From contig LRSR01005216.1 of NCBI GenBank assembly GCA_001579985.1, positions 1-26,445 of the forward strand: DNA of 26,445 nucleotides, given 5' to 3'. This document shows, one piece after another, positions 19,684-26,445 of this stretch. Source of the DNA: Hypsibius dujardini (Eukaryota; Tardigrada; Eutardigrada; Parachela; Hypsibiidae). Within the stretch, counting starts at the first letter, position 1, and each line of letters begins with the position of its first letter. The notes under the pieces were generated by a model. It was not told the origin of the DNA, made no database searches, and saw only the letters and a list, made by a program, of their open reading frames with translations. The translations under genes and the position numbers were made by a program.

Positions 19684-20885
19684 TTTTTCGAACTGAGGAA
19701 CAATAATTAGGAAGAAGGTTACGGCGGGAGGCAGAACTCTACGACAAATTGATTTGACAATGTTCGAGGTGAGCTTTATGCAAGTTTCGAAGGATGTCTG
19801 CAATCTCGATTATTAGATATTCAAGTGTCAAGGTCCTGTTGTTCAAGATTATCTGATACACGGTATCAGATTAGCAGGTGCATTATTATATATTAATACG
19901 AGGACGGCTACTGTACATGCAGATCTTTGCCCTGTTCATCCGTGGTGGCATAATCGTAATTTCGAAGACAGTTTACCGATAGGCTGTTGAAGTGACCTTC
20001 TATCAAACGCTAAGGCCTTTGTGGAACTCTGCTGTTCACCGGCAGAGCCTCCCATCATTGTGGAGCAGGAGTTTACATTGGTTCTGCGGTATGGCAAATT
20101 GCCATCAGTCCGAATTCCGAGACCACTGTGTTAGCTACCAGGGTGCATGTTGATATGGACTCTATGTGGACTCTATGCTTGCGGTGCGGTCGTGATGAAT
20201 GCTGTATGGGTACTCGTAGTGTTGCAGATTTTGTCGTTTCCAGCAGATGTTTTTGCTCTCTCACTGACCGGAAGAATTTGCTTCAGTGGCGTCCCCTGGC
20301 GGTGTCAGTGGGTAAGGAGAGTCATGCTGACTCACCCACTCACACAGACCATCGGCCCTGACTCGACTCACCGTCACAAAATATAAACACGCGTCGACTT
20401 TTTCAAAGGACCAGCCACTGCTGCACTGTAGACCAGCTGGCGCATGGCAGAGAGCTTTTCTTTATGACCAGTTTTCCTTTCGAAAAACTGCGCCGTGGAA
20501 TTTTACGGTAGCGCCTCAAAAATTGTTTGCCTGGAGGCGAACACCTTCTACTGTACCTTTCTTTTATTTTGGGGAGTTCTCCTTTCACCTGCGTTCGTCA
20601 TCTGATTGCTGAGCCACAATACTCGGTGAGGACGTGTGAAACAGCCTGAAACGAGACAGGTTGTTTACCTGGCCCGTTCCAGAACATAATGCCAGTGGCA
20701 TGAAATCTGCTTTTTGAATATTCATTGCTTTTCTTTCGCAAATGTGTGTCACCTGTTGACTAACCGACCTTGCCCGATTTTTTGTCGTTTCAGAAGACAT
20801 TCCCTTTCACTAATTGTTGTCGCTGAAATCTCTTCGGAATTGAGATAATCAGGAGGAATTTTTTCATTCTGGAAAAGCCGCAGAC
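19684..20885. promoter_or_regulatory. Divergent region between the Tg1 gene and TPD52
   Basis: About 1.2 kb. The side near 19684 should hold the Tg1 gene promoter (AT-rich, TATATTAATA near 19887). The side near 20380-20885 should hold the TPD52 promoter and 5' UTR: ATATAAA lies near 20382 and TGACTCACC/TGACTCGACTCACC (AP-1-like half sites) at 20329-20372. A possible RNase H-like scrap lies at 20022-20160. No intact gene is visible. Confidence 0.55.
20022..20160 (+). mobile_element. Possible second RNase H-like retroelement scrap
   Basis: A plus-strand frame reads LLFTGRASHHCGAGVYIG, then WQIAIS and TTVLATRVHV. This resembles the LINE RNase H order FTDGS...GAGVY...TVFQAEV with the catalytic Asp and Glu positions lost (TGRA, ATRV). 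Short and degenerate. Confidence 0.3.
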
Positions 20886-21811
20886 ATGAACAATAATCAA
20901 GGTCAGCTTCCCACCGATCAGGGTGAGTTCGTTTAGCTCGCTAAAATGTGTAAAAGTGCAGTATTTCCCCATTTTTTCATTATTATTTGGGGCTTATAAT
21001 GTGGAGGGAGATTGTTGAATGTTTTCGTTGGTTTGGATGGGATCATTCCGCACGCGTTCCCATCCGTTGCTGCGCTTTCCTGCCTCATTTTTGATTGATT
21101 TTGTGTGTGGCTCATTTTTTTCACACAGACACCTTTTACGATCCCGTGGAGGATGGCGCCCACGACAATCGGGAAGTTAACGAACTCACGCCGGAGGAGC
21201 GTGCCCGTCTGCAGGAGGAATGGAAGCAGGAGCTGACCAAGGTATGACGCATGATGTAGCGTTGCGGTAGTGTTTTTCGCCCCGGGAAGCGCTCGGATGT
21301 TTTAGCCGGATGTTGGTTCACTTTGCCCGTTTTACTCTGTCGCTGTCTGCGGCTCTAATGGGTTAATTCGCCCGACAAGCCTAATCTCATCGGATGTATG
21401 TAGTGTCTAATGTAGTGTGCCATCTGTCATTTATCATCTAGACCGAGGAGGAAATCGATACTCTACGAAGGTAGGCGTTATTGACAGATGACGCTCCCAT
21501 TATTGCGCTTATGTGGTTGGTTCTTCTGACTGGCTGTTTTGTTATGACGACATACAGAGTTTTGGGATCCAAACTCCGTCATGCCCAGGAGCTGAAGCGG
21601 AAACTCGGAGTCACCGTTTGGTCGGAAGTGCAGTCGGATTTGGCCGAGGGCATCAAAACTGTCCGGGAATCTAGCGCGTTAGTACCAATCTTGGAAAGAG
21701 TTCCCTTGAGCTTATTAGTTTATTTTGTTTGATCTCAATTCTGTCCAAAAGTTGCTTGCTGTCCTGTCGTGCGGCTCATGCGAACGAGACGTTTTGCGGA
21801 GCTAGCGAGCA

Positions 21812-21858
<47 letters not shown>

Positions 21859-22641
21859 TAGACAGACAAGCGAGGCTTTGGGCCGTGCCATTTTGTGTAC
21901 AACTAAATTTATTAAATATTTAGACGGGAGAGTGAAATTGATAATAGGGACTTCCATGGATTTACCTTCTTTGACTTATTTAGACAAATGAATGACTTGA
22001 AGTTAAAACGTCCACCAGTTTTGAAAGAAATGAATGTGGTGCTTTCGCCAGCGGTGCTGATATGTCCTAGTCGTCCTCCCCGATAGGTGTGGTGATGCCC
22101 CAGTCTTCATTGTCGGCTTTTTGGTTTGACAGGGTGCAGAAGTTAAATGAAGCTATTGTTACCGTGGAAGACAAACTGAACAGCTCACCTGCGTGAGTGC
22201 CGCTGCTGATCCAACCCGGTTCCTTCCCTTTTCTTTGCGGGACGCTTTTTGTGGGAATTTGCCGTACAGACATGACTCGGTTTGTTTGCTGTTATGTAGG
22301 TACGTGAAGACGTCAGAGACGCTGAAGACGGCCGCCGACAAGACTAACACCATGTTCCAGTCTCTCACGGGAGAGACCAAGAAGAAGATGGGTGAACTGA
22401 GGTAAGATCATGTTCATGCAGATATGTCTTGGTAGGAGGTTGGTGTTTCAATTGCTGCGCATTTTTCAGAAACACCGCGGCGTTCAGATCGGTGGAGGGC
22501 GCTGTGACGGGAGCAGTGACGGCCGTGAAGGCCAAAGTCTCAGAGGTTGCCACACCTGCTGCCGACCGTGAGCGGACTACTTTTGAGAGTGAACTGAACA
22601 AGGTCAACAACGGATCTTCCCCCACGACGGAAAAGCAGTAA
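20886..22641 (+). CDS. TPD52: Tumour protein D52 family protein
   Basis: Small coiled-coil protein of the D52 family, implicated in vesicle traffic and membrane binding. Exons 20886-20922, 21129-21241, 21442-21470, 21558-21677, 22133-22192, 22300-22401 and 22470-22641 join in phase to 210 residues. Family wording: LTPEERARLQEEWKQELTK (start of the coiled coil), TEEEIDTLR, HAQELKRKLGVTVWSE, AYVKTSETLKTAADKT, and a C-terminal block FRSVEGAVTGAV...VKAKV matching the FKSFEEKV...LKSKV region. The ATG opens a 12-codon first exon, as in shorter family isoforms. Exon 5 is a symmetric 60-nt exon. Intron 4 carries a (CAGA)n array. Confidence 0.93.
21811..21869. repeat. (CAGA)n microsatellite in TPD52 intron 4
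   Basis: About 14 near-perfect CAGA units with one GATA variant, of the same repeat family as in the ORP1L introns. Confidence 0.95.
22133..22192 (+). other. TPD52: Symmetric 60-nt exon of TPD52, likely a cassette
   Basis: It encodes VQKLNEAIVTVEDKLNSSPA (about residues 101-120). Both neighbouring junctions have the same phase (GC|G), so skipping keeps the frame and gives ...RESSA-YVKTSETL..., which aligns without a gap to vertebrate TPD52 (...TSAYKKTSETL). Confidence 0.75.
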
Positions 22642-23257
22642 CTGGTGTGATGCACACTCACTGTTGGAGTAATCTGTAGCCGCTTTTTTATAAGCCTCGA
22701 CAATGCCATTTGTTTGTTCATTTCTGCGTCAGTTCTTTTTTCTATGAGGCCATATTGCGCAAGTATGTATCCGCGACAGCTATTTTAACCTATTGCTTTC
22801 GGAAAATGAGCTCCTTTTTCTGTGACTCTGAATGGTTTGTACACCTGCCCTCAATTATGTAATGAACTCCTGTACGATTTCATTCCAGTCCTTTTCGTTC
22901 TTTTTTCCGTTACCGAAACGTCCTCAGAACTTTCGAACCATTTTTCCGCGATGAGTTTGTTGGGATCGTGTCAAGAAGACCTGGATTCTGGTTCTTGTCG
23001 GCTAGGCACAAAAGCGATCGCCTCAGCTTGAAATCTGCTGTCTAGCGAATAATCAACGAACATTTAATTCCATTTGCGAATGTTATTTCAGGGCTTCCTA
23101 CTCAAAGACAGAAAACAGATGAAATGCCCGCCCGAAGATTTTACGAAAACACAAAAAAGCATGGATAAGGGACGAAGGTTATATGACGATAATCAGGTCC
23201 CTGATCTGCGAATTCTGGAGATCCGCTCGTTCTGTCGACTTAAACATGGTGTAATTA
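22642..23257. other. Convergent 3' region between TPD52 and PSMA6
   Basis: It holds the 3' UTRs of both genes. No canonical AATAAA was seen on either strand; AATAAT variants occur near 23048 (plus) and just after the PSMA6 stop (minus). No coding sequence recognised. Confidence 0.6.
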
Positions 23258-24807
23258 TTAGTCCTTTTCCGAGAGGGAGACAAGATGCTGCTCAATTTCC
23301 TTCTCCGACAACACGCGGAAAACGGGATCATCCTTGGTGACGATGGCCACCTCCATCTCACTAGCCTTGAACTCCTGCGCCATCACTGTGCAGAAACAGT
23401 TCAGAGCCATCTGCAAAATAAATTGAATCAGCAACCACAAACAGGACGCTTTCAACGAGCAACAAAAACACCGAGTGAGACAGATGCAGGAACACTAGCA
23501 ATTTTGCCACTGAACGTCTTTTGAACAGCTCGAACCACACGCACGAAACCTAACAGGAGTAAGGACCAGGCAGAAGACAGCAAGCCAACGTACTTCAAGT
23601 CAGATGGCTTACCTCAATCACTTCCTCATCCTTCAGTACCGGTTGCGCCTTCAGGGCCTTCTCCAAAAACGCATTCACCTCCGCCTGCTTCGCGCCCACT
23701 CCAATGCCCCGGAAGCCGCAGTAAAATCCAGCCGGGTCGGTCTTATACAGTTGGGGTCCCTTTTCCGCGTCGTAGCCGATCATCATCATGGAGCAGCCCA
23801 GCGGTCGCATGAAGGCATTCTGAGTGTAAACCTGGTTGATATCAGCCAGTCGCCGACACAGCATGTCCAACGGGATCTCGTAACCATACTTGTACTTCCA
23901 CTCCGCAGCCTCACTGCGCGCCCGATCGACCTGGGAGCGAGCGTCACCGACTAACCCGGTCATGACACAGCCATGGCTCTCCGTAAGCTTGTAAACATTG
24001 CTGACAGACGCCGGGTTGAGCAGTCGGTCCGGCACCTTTTTCTGCGTAACCACCACGGCCAAATTAGTTCCCTTCAGGCCGACGGACGTGTGACCGGTGA
24101 CGCTGATTGCCTTGAATGCATACTCTAAAAAATGAGGACAATGAAATAAGGAAACATAAAATGAATGCAAGGAGTCAAGGATGCCGTGCCCATATCCACT
24201 GCCAAGTAAGCCATCTTGCCTTAAAGTTTCGTATTTATCGCGCTGCCTGCACTACTTCGTCACAGTCGATTAATTGATTGGTGGATTGGTTCTTCGCGAT
24301 CGTGGAACGCTCTTGCTGAAGGGTTACTTGCTGTTTTGCTTGCGGGTTAGTTGGGGATCAAAATTTCAGCTTCAGATATTAGGCAATGATCAAGAAGCTA
24401 ATTAATACCTGACAATCTAGCAGAAGCAATGAACCAACAAGCCACAACAATTTCAGCCAATACTCCACTGAACAGATTAATCAACCGAAAAGATAGAACG
24501 CAATTCAATTGACAGATCAAATCAAACAATCAGCCATTTGAAAACAATAAAATCCTCGATCAAAACAATTGGCAAAAACAACGTTGTTTGCAGATTCATT
24601 CTCAAATTTTAATCTGATATTGAAAACACTGAATATTACTTACAAACTCATTTAAGTCATGATCAACCACACGCTAGTTTTTACCAAAGTTTCTGTTCTG
24701 AACATTCATTTAAATGAGGTTCTCCACTCACCAACTTGATAGAGACGTCCTTCCGGCGAAAAGATGGTCAGGTAACGATCGAATCCCGAACTCGAGGCCC
24801 GCGACAT
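23258..24807 (-). CDS. PSMA6: Proteasome subunit alpha type-6
   Basis: Structural alpha-ring subunit of the 20S proteasome. Exons 24732-24807, 23613-24124 and 23258-23410 join in phase to 246 residues, the same length as human PSMA6. The alpha-subunit N-terminal signature is present ([17 protein letters not shown] then VEYAFKA). Conserved blocks follow: [54 protein letters not shown] and DPAGFYCGF. The C-terminal block is [20 protein letters not shown]. Alpha subunits have no catalytic threonine. The ATG at 24807 gives the usual MSR start. The other strand has a 116-codon open frame that is only a shadow. Confidence 0.98.
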
Positions 24808-25622
24808 GATGCGAATTTCAGGACATCCGGTTTACGAAAATACACAGTTCAGATATGCGGAATAAATTTCAAAAGTCAATGGATATCTGGCAAAATGGAG
24901 AGCTTCGATATTCTGCTGTGTCAAGTACGATTTTTCTCTTAACGAGAGGAAATCGCACAAATACGGCGTTGGTGTGCGCATTGAACTGAAGGAGATGCGT
25001 TGAATAATTTCCCTGATATAAGATATGTGCCTTCCTGACTGGCTGACCGACAGCGTTTGCCCCGCCTCTCAGCCTGATCACCTACAGGCGGCGCTGTAGT
25101 AAAACTTGGAAGAACAGTTGGAGGGTGACGGTGGGAACTCTTAAATATCTCCCAGACCCCCTTCCTGGAGGACTGGAGGCTTAGTCTATGGGGATCTCAT
25201 GGTGTTGGGATTTTGTTTGCTGGGCTGGATCACTGAATTAACCGATACTTAAAGACAGGTTTGAAGAGGTGACCCGAGGGCAGTGAACCATGGAAAGTGA
25301 TGAGTCCCGCATTACCGAGGGTTCGACTGTTATTTCAGATTTCATCGAGATATCGCAATTGATGTGAATTATTTACTGCCGATTTTTGAGAGATTAGTGA
25401 ATAATAATGGAAAGCCAAAAATATTGACCAAATGCCGGTGAAGTCATACAGAACGTACACCGTTAACACCCAAGCCCCAATATCTGGAAAGAAGCTGAGG
25501 AATATTTACTACAATTTAAACATAAAATGTGCAGTTTGAATGAAGATCTATCAAAGCCTTGACAGAATAGTAGTTCACTATAAATGAACAACAGCTCAGG
25601 GTTGAAGGAACAAGGGGCTGTT
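24808..25622. promoter_or_regulatory. Region between the HSP70 3' end and PSMA6
   Basis: Both flanking genes run on the minus strand. The part next to 25622 is the HSP70 3' UTR, and the part next to 24808 should carry the PSMA6 promoter. I see no TATA box, canonical poly(A) signal, repeat or coding frame that I can support. Confidence 0.5.
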
Positions 25623-26445
25623 TTAGTCGACCTCCTCAATAGTGGGTCCCCCAGACTGTCCCGAACGCGCTCCCTTGGCAGCTCCTGGACCAGCGGCGTC
25701 CGCGCCACCAGCCCCGTGCAGCTTCGACATGACTGGCGCGCAGACTTTCTGAACCTCCTGGAGCTTGAAGTTGATCTCCTCCTTCTCGGCCAAGAGATTG
25801 CTGTCCAGCCAGCTTAACGTGTCCTTGCACTTGTCCAAGACTGTATCCTTCTCGGCGCTGGAGAGCTTATCTCCGTGATCTGTCGCCGCCTGCTTCACCT
25901 GCGAAAAACATTAAGACGATTTATCTTCAGTCTCGTTTTCGGTCCAAACCATTTAAAACTAGAGGAATATTCCTTAAAATGGTACTTACTTGGAAGAGAT
26001 ATGCTTCCAATTCGTTGCGGGCACTGACACGTTCGCGGGCCTTGGCATCGACATCCGCGTACTGCTCTGATTCCTTGACCATGCGCTCAATTTCTTCCTT
26101 GGAGAGGCGGCCTTTCTCGTTGGTGATGCGGATCTTCTCGGACTTGCCGGTGCTCTTGTCTTCGGCGGAGACGTTCAGAATGCCGTTGGCGTCAATGTCG
26201 AAAGTCACTGCAAAACGAGGTATCAGTTCACAGTCCCATCAGACTACGAGCACACCCTCTGACAACGAATTCAAAGCACAGTTTTTACCTTCAATCTTCG
26301 GAACGCCACGAGGAGCCGGAGGGATTCCGACTAAGTCGAATCGGCCCAACAGATGGTTGTCCTTAGTCATGGCTCGCTCGCCTTCGAATACTTGAATAGT
26401 CACAGCCGGTTGGTTGTCTGAATACGTGGTGAAGACTTGCGAGGT
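25623..26445 (-). CDS. HSPA8: Cytosolic HSP70 (Hsc70 type), C-terminal part; N-terminus beyond right edge
   Basis: ATP-dependent chaperone; the window covers the substrate-binding domain and lid, about 216 residues. Exons 26289-26445 (partial), 25990-26207 and 25623-25898 join in phase. Visible family motifs are [75 protein letters not shown] and a terminal GPTIEEVD, the cytosolic tail that binds TPR co-chaperones. Introns in the gene favour a constitutive Hsc70 over the typically intronless stress-induced copies. The C-terminal linker is Gly/Ala/Ser-rich ([16 protein letters not shown]) without GGMP repeats. Assignment to HSPA8 as opposed to another cytosolic paralogue is inferred. Confidence 0.97.

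Noticed and set aside
23604-23954. 116-codon plus-strand frame
   Set aside because: It lies wholly opposite PSMA6 exon 2, which matches the family along its full length.
25899-26288. Possible box C/D snoRNA in the HSP70 introns, as in vertebrate Hsc70
   Set aside because: The two introns visible (91 and 81 nt) lack a proper C box and D box pair at usable spacing.

Overview
The window is intron-rich animal nuclear DNA. I found seven protein-coding genes and one decayed duplicate by joining exons at GT..AG sites and checking that every junction keeps the reading frame. The gene set is metazoan: an ankyrin-PH-ORD oxysterol-binding protein, AAGAB, TPD52, proteasome subunit alpha-6 and cytosolic HSP70. 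An egghead/BRE-3 type glycolipid mannosyltransferase points to a protostome. Many short introns, (CAGA)n and (TCAA)n arrays and small minisatellites would fit an ecdysozoan such as a tardigrade, but the species cannot be fixed from this sequence.

Layout, left to right. 1-10336, minus: an OSBPL1A (ORP1L) orthologue in at least 23 coding exons, its C-terminus cut by the left edge. It has a 3.3-kb microsatellite-rich intron and a 10-nt microexon. 10337-10954: divergent promoter region. 10955-12887, plus: egh in three exons. 12888-13506: convergent 3' region holding a MITE-like inverted-repeat element. 13507-15123, minus: AAGAB in four exons, with a 54-bp minisatellite in intron 1. 15124-18069: a broken thyroglobulin type-1 (Tg1) gene copy (16021-17075) among low-complexity and retroelement-like DNA. 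18070-19683, minus: the intact secreted Tg1-repeat protein in four exons, with a foldback element in intron 2. 19684-20885: divergent region with another retroelement-like scrap. 20886-22641, plus: TPD52 in seven exons. 23258-24807, minus: PSMA6 in three exons. 25623-26445, minus: the C-terminal part of a constitutive-type HSP70, open at the right edge.

The genes do not form a pathway. They are mostly housekeeping functions: lipid transfer at endosome-ER contacts, glycosphingolipid synthesis, clathrin-adaptor assembly, vesicle traffic, the proteasome and protein folding. The variable part is 13.0-20.2 kb, where a Tg1 gene was duplicated and one copy decayed and was split by an insertion. I see no prokaryotic-style system, CRISPR array or clearly new multi-gene system. 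The strongest leads are a candidate phospho-FFAT motif in the ORP1L protein, coordinated loss of one disulfide pair in all three Tg1 repeats, and tandem arrays sitting directly against splice donors.
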